A DNA stretch of 64,000 nucleotides from Trebonia sp963734665. Its GTDB lineage: Bacteria; Actinomycetota; Actinomycetes; Streptosporangiales; Streptosporangiaceae. The stretch covers positions 1,674,001 to 1,738,000 of the forward strand of contig CAVTIR010000013.1 of NCBI GenBank assembly GCA_963734665.1, in the 5' to 3' direction. The translations under genes and the position numbers were made by a program. Shown here piece by piece: positions 56,753-64,000 of the stretch. Position 1 is the stretch's first letter. Each line of letters begins with the position of its first letter. The notes under the pieces were generated by a model. The model did no database searches. It saw only the letters and a program-made list of their open reading frames with translations, and had not been told where the DNA came from.

Positions 56753-57636
56753 GCGAACTCTCCCCTGCGGCGGCGGACGATGAGGGACAGCGCCGAGATG
56801 ACGACGATGATCACGGCGAGGATCACGGCCATCGCCGCGGCGAGGTTGGTCTGGTCGCCGGCGATGGCCGTGTTCCAGATGTAGTACGAGGGCGTGTAGT
56901 TAACCGAGATCGAGCCCTGCTGGAAGGACTCGAGGATCTGCGGCTCGGTGAACAGCTGGAGCGCGCCGATTGTGTTGAGGAGGACCAGCATGACGATGGC
57001 CGGGCGGACCAGGGGCAGCTTGATCCGCAGGATGATCTTCCACAGCGGGGTGTCGTCGAGGATGGCGGCCTCGACGACGTCGCGGGGCACCGACTTGAGG
57101 GCCGTGTACAAGATCAACATGTTGTACCCGGTCCACTCCCAGATGACGATCACGATGATCGACGGGAGTATCAGGTTGGGGCTGAAGTAGTTGGTGTTGG
57201 CGAAGCCGAGCGCGCCCGCCAGCCGCGTGAACGGGCCGAACTGCGGCTCAAGCAGGAACGACCACATGACCGCGCCGACCACGGCCGGCACGGCGAACGG
57301 TATGAAGAAGACCGTGCGGAAGAACGTGCCGTACTTCGCGACGCCGAGGTCGAAGACGCAGGCGAAGAAGAACGCGATCGCCAGCATCACCGGGATCTGG
57401 ATCGCCCCGAAGATGATCACCCGGATGACCCCGGACCAGAACTCGCCCGACTCCAGGGTCTGGGTGTAGTTGGACGCCCCGCTGAAGCTCGTGCCGCCGA
57501 TGATCCGGTAGGTGTAGAGGCTGGTGTAGACGGCGTAGCCGAGCGGCACGAGCATGAAGAGGAAAAAGCCGAGCAGGAACGGCGCGACGAACCACACGCC
57601 GCGCCGATCCCGCCGGTGTATCCAGGATGATCGCAT
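56749..57636 (-). CDS. ABC sugar permease, MalF type (arabinoside importer)
   Basis: A 295-aa permease with six hydrophobic helices beginning GVWFVAPFLLGFFLFMLVPL. The EAA motif is PRDVVEAAILDDTPLWKIILRIKLP. It starts 1 nt after the stop of the binding-protein gene and overlaps the next permease, so transporter genes are coupled. Confidence 0.87.
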   Translation of the reverse strand: MRSSWIHRRDRRGVWFVAPFLLGFFLFMLVPLGYAVYTSLYTYRIIGGTSFSGASNYTQTLESGEFWSGVIRVIIFGAIQIPVMLAIAFFFACVFDLGVAKYGTFFRTVFFIPFAVPAVVGAVMWSFLLEPQFGPFTRLAGALGFANTNYFSPNLILPSIIVIVIWEWTGYNMLILYTALKSVPRDVVEAAILDDTPLWKIILRIKLPLVRPAIVMLVLLNTIGALQLFTEPQILESFQQGSISVNYTPSYYIWNTAIAGDQTNLAAAMAVILAVIIVVISALSLIVRRRRGEFA

Positions 57637-57637
57637 G

Positions 57638-59092
57638 TCAGGTGCTGACCGTGAAGCCCTGTGCCTTGGCGTAGCTCACCAGGACGTTCTGGAAGGCGGT
57701 GAACGCCGCCTGGAGTGTCTCCTTACCGTTCTGCACGCCGGCGAAGACGGTCGACGCCTCGTTGAGCGCCTCGGTCATGAACGGCGGCCACTCGTCGGCG
57801 CTGATGTTGGAGGCCGCGCCGGTGAACGCCACGTTGGGGTCGGACGTGCCGGACAGCGGGTTGTTCAGGTCCTTGTAGGACGGGTTGTTGAGCAGCGGGA
57901 CGTAGGTCGGGAAGAGCAGCGAGGGCGAGGTCTTCGTGATGTTCCACGAGGCGGTGGTCGCGTTCAGCCACTCGGCGAACTCCGCGGCCTGGGCGGGATG
58001 CTGCGACTGGGCGAAGACCGGGTAGGAAGAGCCGCCCCAGTTCGCCGCGACGTCAGCGCCCGCGGTCCACTGCGGCAGGCTCGTCGCGCGCCAGTCGCCG
58101 AGCGACGACTTCGCGTCAGGCAGGAAGTAGGACGGGCCCCACGCGGAGCTGAGCCAGCTCGCGTCGATGCCCTTGTCCATGTCGGCGAAGGACGTGGCGG
58201 ACACGTCGGTCGTTGAGTTGAGTTCATGCGCGGACAGCATGTTCTGCCAGTACTGCGCGAACGCCATCTGCGCCGGGCCGGTCCAGTTGATGGTGACCGA
58301 ACTGCCGCCGGTGTAGGTGAACGGCCAGGCGTTGTCCTGCGCCATCAGGGACATGATCCACTGCAGGTCGGTGGCGGCGAAGTTCGTTATGTAGGCGGAC
58401 GGGTCGTCCTTGTGCAGGGTCGCGGCGTCGGTGGCGAACTCCGCCCAGGTCGTCGGCGGGGCGATCTTGTACTTGGCCAGCAGGGCGCTGTTGTAGTAGA
58501 AGGCCATCGGGCCGGCGTCGCCGGGGATCGCGTAGACAGCGGAGCCCTGGCTGACCTCCTGCCAGGCCCACGGCACGAAGTCGCTCTTGTAGTTGTCCGC
58601 CCCGTAGGGCACGAGGTTGTCGACGCTCTTGGTGACCTCGAACGACGGGAGCTCGTCGTACTCGACCTCGGCCACGTCGGGCGCGCCCGAGCCGGCCTTG
58701 AGCGCGTTGGTGATCGCCACGTACTCGGGGTCGCCGGCGCCCACGTCCTCCTGGGTGACGCAGATGCCGGGGTGCGTCTGGTTGAACTCGGTGACCGCAC
58801 GGCCGAGGCCAGGCACCCACGCCCAGAAGGTGATCTTGATGGCGTTGCTGCTTGAGCAGCTGGCGCCGGCCTCCACGGTCACCGACGAGCTGGCGCTCGG
58901 CGACGCGGACGCCGCCCCCGACGCCGACGCCGACGAGTTGGTGGCCGCGCTCGACGAGGCGGCGGCCGGGGCGGAGGAACTGCTCCCGCTGCTGCACGCG
59001 GCGAGGCCGGTGACGGCGGCCAGCGCGGCGATCCCGCCCAGGGCAAGCTGGGGCCGTCTTCTTCTTGTTGTCCTTGTCCTATCTCTATTCAT
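57638..59092 (-). CDS. solute-binding lipoprotein of the arabinoside importer
   Basis: A 484-aa protein starting MNRDRTRTTRRRRPQLALGG. The signal peptide ends in lipobox LAAC (C33), followed by a long Ser/Ala tether. The binding domain is a family 1 sugar-binding protein (FWAWVPGLGRAVTEFNQTHP, GAPDVAEVEYDELPSF, YAIPGDAGPMAFYYNSALLA). Located directly after the two glycosidases, it most likely captures arabino-oligosaccharides. A longer frame to 59275 would start inside the GH51 gene. Confidence 0.87.
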   Translation of the reverse strand: MNRDRTRTTRRRRPQLALGGIAALAAVTGLAACSSGSSSSAPAAASSSAATNSSASASGAASASPSASSSVTVEAGASCSSSNAIKITFWAWVPGLGRAVTEFNQTHPGICVTQEDVGAGDPEYVAITNALKAGSGAPDVAEVEYDELPSFEVTKSVDNLVPYGADNYKSDFVPWAWQEVSQGSAVYAIPGDAGPMAFYYNSALLAKYKIAPPTTWAEFATDAATLHKDDPSAYITNFAATDLQWIMSLMAQDNAWPFTYTGGSSVTINWTGPAQMAFAQYWQNMLSAHELNSTTDVSATSFADMDKGIDASWLSSAWGPSYFLPDAKSSLGDWRATSLPQWTAGADVAANWGGSSYPVFAQSQHPAQAAEFAEWLNATTASWNITKTSPSLLFPTYVPLLNNPSYKDLNNPLSGTSDPNVAFTGAASNISADEWPPFMTEALNEASTVFAGVQNGKETLQAAFTAFQNVLVSYAKAQGFTVST

Positions 59093-59156
59093 CGGGGGAG
59101 AACTCCTTTGTTTTCTTCTCTGGGAGTGCGCGCTCTGGGGGTGCGCGGCGGAAAGC

Positions 59157-60686
59157 TCAGGGCGTCGAGGCGATGCGCGCCTCGACGACTGTGAAGGACC
59201 GGGGCGGCAAGGTGAGGGCGAGGGCGGGGCCGTGCGCGGGTTCCACCATCGATGCGGCCAGGTGCACGGGCGCAATACCAGGAAGCACGGGGCCGGGCAG
59301 CGGGGACGGGTCGCCGGGCTGCTGCTCCAGGTCGCGGGCTGTCAGCGTGGTGACCTCCGCTAGGCCGGCGAAGGTGAAGTCGCGCAGCACGAGCGTGGCG
59401 TCGTCCGCGGTGTCCGGGCTCCGGTTGACCAGGGTCACCGCGATCCTGGTGCGGTCAGCGCTAACGCTGGCGGCGGCGTCGACCAGGGCGAACGGGCCGA
59501 GGTCGGCGATGCGGTGCGGCCAGCGGCTGGCGCCTTGGGGTAGCTCAGGACTGATGACGGGGCCGTCGACGTGCACGTCGGCAGCGGCGTCGAGTGCCGC
59601 CCTGGCGTGCAGCAGGAACGGGTAGTAGATCGGCTGGACGGCGGCCGCCTCATCGGTGGTGACGATCGGCGCAATCGCGTTCACCATCTGCGCCAGGTTC
59701 GCCATCCGGACGCGGGCACAGTTCCTGATGAAGATGTTCAGGTAGGTGGCGACCGCGAGGGCGTCGTCGATGGTGTACCGCTCGGCGAGGTCGCCCCTGC
59801 CCGTGTCTTCAGGCATCGTGCGGTACCAGACGTTCCACTCGTCGTAGGCGATCGCCGGCTTGCGTTCCAGGCCCTGGGTGTAGGCGGTCGCGTCGATGAG
59901 CGCGGCCGTGGTCTTGATGGCGCGCTCGGCCTGGTGCGGCTGCAGGACGTTCGTCCAGTAGTCGTCGCTGCCGGTGTAGATATGGATCGAGTGGTAGTCG
60001 ACCAGGCCGGCGAGGCCGTCGATCACGACCCTGTCCCAGCCGGTCAGCCCGGTCTCGCCGCAGGCGACGAGCTTCGCGGCGGGGTCGAGCATCCTGATCG
60101 CCCGTGCCCACCGGGTGGCCTCGCGCACGTACTCCTCGGCGGTCATCATGCCGACCTGCCACTGCCCGTACATCTCGTTGCCGAGGGCCCAGTACCTGAC
60201 CCCGTAGGGTTCGTCATGGCCGTTGGCGCGGCGCTTGCCTGCCCAGTCGGTATTGCGCGCCGAGTTGCAGTACTCGACCCAGGCGAGGGCCTCGGCGAGG
60301 GTGCCGGTGCCCATGTTCAGGCAGATGTAAGGGCTAGTGCCGAGCTCGGCGCAGTAGGCGAGGAACTCGTCGGTGCCGAACGTGTTGGGTTCCTCGCCGC
60401 CCCAGGCGAGCTCGGGGCGGCGAGGGCGCTCGTGTATCTGGCCGATCCCGTCGGTCCAGTGGTAGTTGCTGACGAAGTTGCCGCCTGGCCAGCGCAGCAC
60501 GCCGAGGCGCAGCTCGCGGAGCAGGGCGAGGACGTCCTTGCGGAAGCCGCGCTCGTCGCTCAGCGGTGAGCCCTCGTCGTACAGGCCGCCGTAGATGCAC
60601 CGGCCCAGGTGCTCGACGAACCCGCCGAAGACCTTCGGGTCGATCGTGCCGAGGGTTCTGGCCGGGGCGATGGCGATCTGAGACAC
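59157..60686 (-). CDS. abfA: GH51 alpha-L-arabinofuranosidase
   Basis: A 509-aa intracellular enzyme (no signal peptide). GH51 motifs: GGFVEHLGRCIYGGLYDEGS near the N-terminus, RWPGGNFVSNYHW, the acid/base E171 in YWALGNEMYGQW and the nucleophile E283 in IAYDEWNVWYR. The C-terminal part (about 390-509) is the jelly-roll beta-sandwich. It removes alpha-L-arabinofuranosyl ends from imported arabino-oligosaccharides. It lies between GH127 (37 nt upstream) and the binding protein, all on one strand. Length is typical of bacterial AbfA. Confidence 0.93.
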   Translation of the reverse strand: MSQIAIAPARTLGTIDPKVFGGFVEHLGRCIYGGLYDEGSPLSDERGFRKDVLALLRELRLGVLRWPGGNFVSNYHWTDGIGQIHERPRRPELAWGGEEPNTFGTDEFLAYCAELGTSPYICLNMGTGTLAEALAWVEYCNSARNTDWAGKRRANGHDEPYGVRYWALGNEMYGQWQVGMMTAEEYVREATRWARAIRMLDPAAKLVACGETGLTGWDRVVIDGLAGLVDYHSIHIYTGSDDYWTNVLQPHQAERAIKTTAALIDATAYTQGLERKPAIAYDEWNVWYRTMPEDTGRGDLAERYTIDDALAVATYLNIFIRNCARVRMANLAQMVNAIAPIVTTDEAAAVQPIYYPFLLHARAALDAAADVHVDGPVISPELPQGASRWPHRIADLGPFALVDAAASVSADRTRIAVTLVNRSPDTADDATLVLRDFTFAGLAEVTTLTARDLEQQPGDPSPLPGPVLPGIAPVHLAASMVEPAHGPALALTLPPRSFTVVEARIASTP

Positions 60687-60722
60687 CGGGCTCCTTCAGC
60701 GCTTGGTGCTACACCGGGCTGG

Positions 60723-63020
60723 CTACATCGGGCTGGCGGGAGCGGCGGCCGGGATCCAGACGCGCATCGCGCCCGGCCCCCGGTTGTCCCACTGGAAATA
60801 CGGGATGGCGGTCACGGTGACGGCCCGCTCGTACTGGGCTGGCGGAGCGGACGGGGCGAACAGGGCGGAGTGGTCCGGCGCCGCGGCCGGGGCCGACGAC
60901 CCGTCCCGACCCGGCGACCCGTCCGGGGCTGGCGGGGCCGGGCGGGATGACCAGCCCGCTCCCGCCGTCGCCGGGTCCGGGGAGACGTGCCGGCCGGGCG
61001 CGGTGAGCTGGATCGTGCTTCCGATGCCCGGGAGGGTGACCGTGCGCTCTGTCAACGGGGTGCCGGGTAGGGTCGCCAGCTCGTCGAGCCTGGCCGACTG
61101 ATCGGCCTGCTCGAAGCAGTAGACGAGGGGGCCGCGCTCGATCGCGACGCAGCCGCGCACCGCATCGACCCTTCGGTCTGGGTACGTCCAGCGCGGGGTG
61201 AGGTCCAGGTGAAGGTGTACCTCGTCACCTGGCCGCCACGCCCGGCGGAGACGGAGGTAGCGGTCGCGTGGAACAAGAACCCGTTCGGATGATCCGTTGA
61301 TGTTCACCAACGGATCAGCCGCGGCGGCGCTCCACGCGGGGATGCGGAGTGCTATCTCTCGTTCGTCGCCCTCGCTTTCAATTCCTTCCCCGGCCGCTCT
61401 TTCGTCGCCCGGAGCGCTGGTCACGCGGAGGGTGATAAGGCCGTCCCAGGGGTAGTTCGTCGCCAGTTCGACAGTCAAGCCCGCGCCGACGATGGTGGCG
61501 GTGGCGTATTGGTGGACGGTGAGGGTGTCGCCGTTGCACGTGACCAGGTAGTGCTGGAGGGAGGCGAGGAGGCGCATGATGTTGGGGGGGCAGCAGGCGC
61601 AGTTGAACCATTCGCGGCGGCGGCCTGGGTCGTCCTTCTCATAGTGGTCGACGCGGCGCTGCAACGGGTTGACGTAGAAGAAGCGGTCGCCTGCCGTGTT
61701 GATCGAGGCGGCGAAGCCGTTGAAGAGGATCCGCTCCATGTGGTCGGCGTACTTCGCCTCGCCGGTGGCAAGGAGCAGGCGCCAGCTCCACTGGAAGCTG
61801 GCGATCGCCGCGCACGTCTCGTTGTAGGCGCGGTCGGGGGGCAGCTCGAAGTGGTCGCCGAACGACTCGCCCTCGTGGCGGGAGCCGTTGCCGCCGGTCA
61901 GGGCGGTCTTGGTGGCGACCATGTCGGCCCAGCGCTGCCTGCTCGTGTCGAGAAGCTGCGTGTCGTTGGTCTCTGTGGCCACGTCGGTCACGCCCGCGTC
62001 GAGGTAGAGGGCTCTGACCGAGTGGCCCACCTGAGTCGTCCGCTCCCGTACCGTGAGGTGATCTTGCAGGTAGCGGTGGCCGAAGCCGGAGTCGCTTGCC
62101 AGGCCGTGGCCGCGCTGCTCGACGAACTGGGCGGCCAGGTCGCGGTACGCGGCGGTGCCGGTCTCCCGGTACAGCTCGACCAGGGCCGTCTCGATGATGG
62201 GATGGCCGTCCAGGCCCTTGCTCTGGCCGCCGAACTCCTTGACCAGGTGGTCGGCGAGCCTGATCGCGATGTCCATCGCCTCCTGGCCGCCGGTGCCCCT
62301 GGCCAGGGCGATCGCGGCCTGGATGAAGTGGCCGTCGCAGTACATCTCGTGGCTGGTACTGAGCCGTGCGTACCGTGGCTCGCCGCTGGCCTCGATGTAG
62401 GAGTTCAGGTAGCCGTCCGGCCGCTGGACGCGGGCGAGGAGCTCGATGGTCGCCGCTGCGAAGCTGGCGAACACGCGGCTGCGTTGCGGTCCCTGGCTGC
62501 TCGGTGCTTCTTGGCTGCTCGGTGCTTCTTGGCTGCTTGGTGACTCTTGGGAGAGGGGTGCCTCCTGGCTCGGGGGGGACTGCTGGTCTCGCTCCTGGTT
62601 CCGGGCTGACTCCAGCTCCCAGCCGATGGCCTCCAGGGTTTTGTAGATGTCGGAGTCCATGAAGACCGGTCCGTGGTAGCCGAGCTCGGCCGGCGGGATG
62701 ACCCCGTTGGCTCGGAGACCCGCTGCGGGAGCCGGGGAATCGACGGCGCCGATGGCCAGCTCCAGGTTGTCCAGGTTGCCCGCCACTACGAGCTGGTGAA
62801 GCGCGAGTGGCATGCTGGCGGCGGCGTTGCGGCGCTGCCAGGCGTGAAGGAGCCCGCCGGTCACGCGGGCGCCGGGGGCGGGCAGCGGGTGCTGCGCGGC
62901 GATCGCCGACCCGGTGGGGACGGCCGGTCCGTCTCCGGAGGGAGCGCTTCCCGCCAGGGTGCTGCCGGGAGGGGCGCTGCCAGGCAGGGTGCTGCCGCGA
63001 GGGGTGCTGCCAGGCACCAT
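60723..63020 (-). CDS. GH127 beta-L-arabinofuranosidase (DUF1680) with repeat-expanded N-terminus
   Basis: About 765 aa. The barrel shows the GH127 active-site elements: DRAYNETCAAIAS with the Glu, and a Cys-rich FNCACCPPN that holds the zinc-bound catalytic Cys, plus GHFIQAAIAL and SRHEGESFGDHFELP. The enzyme releases beta-L-arabinofuranose, for example from extensin-type or arabinan side chains, complementing GH51. There is no signal peptide. The N-terminal 30 residues come from 15-bp DNA repeats, and a loop around residues 145-180 comes from 18-bp repeats. The ATG at 63020 lies within the repeats with no good ribosome-binding site, so the true start is uncertain. Confidence 0.82.
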   Translation of the reverse strand: MVPGSTPRGSTLPGSAPPGSTLAGSAPSGDGPAVPTGSAIAAQHPLPAPGARVTGGLLHAWQRRNAAASMPLALHQLVVAGNLDNLELAIGAVDSPAPAAGLRANGVIPPAELGYHGPVFMDSDIYKTLEAIGWELESARNQERDQQSPPSQEAPLSQESPSSQEAPSSQEAPSSQGPQRSRVFASFAAATIELLARVQRPDGYLNSYIEASGEPRYARLSTSHEMYCDGHFIQAAIALARGTGGQEAMDIAIRLADHLVKEFGGQSKGLDGHPIIETALVELYRETGTAAYRDLAAQFVEQRGHGLASDSGFGHRYLQDHLTVRERTTQVGHSVRALYLDAGVTDVATETNDTQLLDTSRQRWADMVATKTALTGGNGSRHEGESFGDHFELPPDRAYNETCAAIASFQWSWRLLLATGEAKYADHMERILFNGFAASINTAGDRFFYVNPLQRRVDHYEKDDPGRRREWFNCACCPPNIMRLLASLQHYLVTCNGDTLTVHQYATATIVGAGLTVELATNYPWDGLITLRVTSAPGDERAAGEGIESEGDEREIALRIPAWSAAAADPLVNINGSSERVLVPRDRYLRLRRAWRPGDEVHLHLDLTPRWTYPDRRVDAVRGCVAIERGPLVYCFEQADQSARLDELATLPGTPLTERTVTLPGIGSTIQLTAPGRHVSPDPATAGAGWSSRPAPPAPDGSPGRDGSSAPAAAPDHSALFAPSAPPAQYERAVTVTAIPYFQWDNRGPGAMRVWIPAAAPASPM
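62494..62583. repeat. 18-bp tandem repeat inside the GH127 gene
   Basis: Five 18-bp units (TGGCTGCTCGGTGCTTCT at 62494-62511 and 62512-62529, then increasingly diverged copies to 62583). They encode a repeated Ser-Gln-Glu-Ala-Pro-Ser hexapeptide in a surface loop. The first two units are identical, which suggests recent slippage. Confidence 0.8.
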
Positions 63021-63050
63021 GCTGCCTGGCAGGGCGCTGCCTGGCAGGGT
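62961..63050. repeat. 15-bp tandem repeat spanning the GH127 start
   Basis: Six 15-bp units beginning GCTGCC (62961, 62976, 62991, 63006, 63021, 63036), encoding Pro-Gly-Ser-x-x pentapeptides on the minus strand. The annotated ATG (63020) is a variant within one unit, and the repeat continues upstream of it. Confidence 0.75.
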
Positions 63051-63263
63051 GGGCGGCGCGGCAGCCGACGCTGTGGTGTCCAGGTCAGCCGCTCCGGGCG
63101 CGGGTGACGTGTGTTGCGGTGAATCATCCGGCGTGCGCAGGGGATCCGCCTCCCATCAACCAAGGAATAGGTTTTCCCTGAATGTGAACCGTACGCTAGA
63201 GTCTCCGTTCAGGTACGTCAACAGCCGATCCTTTGGTGGGAGGTCGGAACGAGCGGTGAGGGG

Positions 63264-64000
63264 ATGGCGGCGCCTGCGGGACGCCCCGAAGCGAGCCAGG
63301 AACGGGGCACGCGGCGCGCCACGATCAGGGACGTGGCCGAGTCTGCGGGGGTGTCAGTCGGCACCGCGTCGAAAGCGCTCAACGGGCAGGGCAAGCTGCG
63401 CGCGGAGACGATCGAGCGGGTCATGCGCGCGGCCGAACGGCTCGGCTTCGCGCCGAACACGCTTGCGCAGGCGCTGCTCGCAGGGCGTTCATTCACGGTG
63501 GGGCTGATCACCACGGACAGCTTCGGCCGGTTCAGCATTCCGGTCATGCTTGGCGCGGAGGACGCACTCGGGACGGGCCAGGTCTCTGTGTTCATGTGCG
63601 ACACGCGTGACGACCCGGAACGCGAGCGGCGGTACGTCGAGATGCTCTGGGCGCGCCGGGTCGACGGGCTGATCGTGACCGGCCGCAGGATCGAGCCGCG
63701 GCCTCCGGTGCAGGCCCTGCCCGGGATCCCTGTCGTCTACGCGATGACCCAGCCGGCCGGGGACGGCGCTTCGCCCTCCCAGTCGGCTGGGGGCGGGGCC
63801 GTGCTGCCCGACGACGAGGGCGGCGGCCGGGCGGCCGCGGCGCACCTCCTGGCGATCGGGCGACGGCGGATCGCGCACATCGCCGGCCCCGAGCGGTTCC
63901 TGGCCGCCCGGCTACGGGCGCGGGGGTTCTCCTCGGCCCTCGCGTCGGCGGGCGTGCCCCCATGCGGGGAGATCAGGTTCGGCGAGTGGACCGAGCACTG
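63264..64000 (+). CDS. LacI-family transcriptional regulator (3' end outside window)
   Basis: An open frame from the ATG at 63264 to the right edge (245 codons seen, about 70% of a LacI protein). The N-terminal HTH/hinge is RATIRDVAESAGVSVGTASK followed by ALNGQGKLRAETIERVMRAA. The periplasmic-binding-protein core starts FTVGLITTDSFGRFSIPVML. An insert with Gly/Ser/Ala (QPAGDGASPSQSAGGGAV) sits in a loop. It is divergent from the GH127 operon with a 243-bp gap, so it most likely represses the arabinoside genes. GAGGGG lies unusually close to the ATG, so the start is uncertain. Confidence 0.82.
   Translation, partial: MAAPAGRPEASQERGTRRATIRDVAESAGVSVGTASKALNGQGKLRAETIERVMRAAERLGFAPNTLAQALLAGRSFTVGLITTDSFGRFSIPVMLGAEDALGTGQVSVFMCDTRDDPERERRYVEMLWARRVDGLIVTGRRIEPRPPVQALPGIPVVYAMTQPAGDGASPSQSAGGGAVLPDDEGGGRAAAAHLLAIGRRRIAHIAGPERFLAARLRARGFSSALASAGVPPCGEIRFGEWTEH

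Noticed and set aside
1..64000. CRISPR arrays, tRNA/rRNA genes, integrase or att sites
   Set aside because: No regularly spaced direct repeats, cloverleaf candidates, recombinase motifs or flanking duplicate sequences were found, so the island boundaries cannot be fixed.

Overview
This 64-kb window is GC-rich DNA (roughly 70% by eye). GTG/TTG starts, ATGA-type overlaps and the gene families present (DUF1707, DUF1737, bifunctional MarR-GNAT, IclR/LacI sugar regulators, MalFGK-type ABC transporters) indicate a saprophytic, soil-type actinobacterium. No rRNA, tRNA, CRISPR array, integrase or complete insertion sequence was seen, so genus cannot be given.

Region 1 (0.1-23.8 kb) looks like a defence island. 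A short two-gene cassette on the + strand (755-2883) encodes an AAA/SMC-like ATPase and an HNH protein and resembles Septu (PtuAB). Facing it is a minus-strand operon (20564 to 2872): Ser/Thr protein kinase, SNF2-type helicase resembling DrmD, Eco57I/PglX-type adenine methyltransferase, a giant DEAD-box helicase/DUF1998 protein with a possible C-terminal nuclease domain, and an SF1 (UvrD-like) helicase carrying an N-terminal RelE/ParE-like domain. The genes overlap by start/stop codons and are probably translationally coupled. The set is DISARM-like (class 1 flavour), but drmA- and drmB-like parts seem fused, drmC is missing, and a kinase and a RelE-UvrD protein are added. The methyltransferase shows about seven indel frameshifts, the giant helicase two and the SNF2 gene one, with no in-frame nonsense codons. 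Either the modification arm is decaying or this stretch carries clustered indel errors. A HicA-like toxin/HTH pair (toxin frameshifted) and an AAA-DUF234 ATPase with a D...ExK nuclease motif complete the island.

Region 2 (23.9-41 kb) is a sugar or sugar-acid catabolic locus: an amidohydrolase_2 protein (candidate lactonase), two IclR regulators, Ldh_2-type and Fe-type dehydrogenases, an aldehyde dehydrogenase, two aldo/keto reductases, two enolase-superfamily dehydratases, a Gfo/Idh/MocA oxidoreductase, a binding-protein ABC importer without its own ATPase, and an ACS-family MFS transporter. The set fits oxidative, non-phosphorylating breakdown of a deoxy- or acid sugar such as L-rhamnose or L-fucose. 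The true substrate cannot be read from sequence.

Region 3 (41-54.3 kb) is a patchwork of small regulator/exporter pairs (ArsR-MFS, MarR-DHA2 exporter, ArsR-SRPBCC), each with a clear palindromic operator. Between them lie remnants: an alpha/beta hydrolase, a papain-fold toxin, an NTF2-like protein, a broken ankyrin protein, an ATP-binding RecG/AlbA-like protein and a SAM-methyltransferase fragment.

Region 4 (54.5-64 kb) is a complete arabino-oligosaccharide operon on the minus strand: GH127 beta-L-arabinofuranosidase, GH51 alpha-L-arabinofuranosidase, solute-binding lipoprotein, two permeases and an MsmK/UgpC-type ATPase. It is divergent from a LacI regulator that runs off the right edge. 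That ATPase could also energise the ATPase-less importer of region 2.
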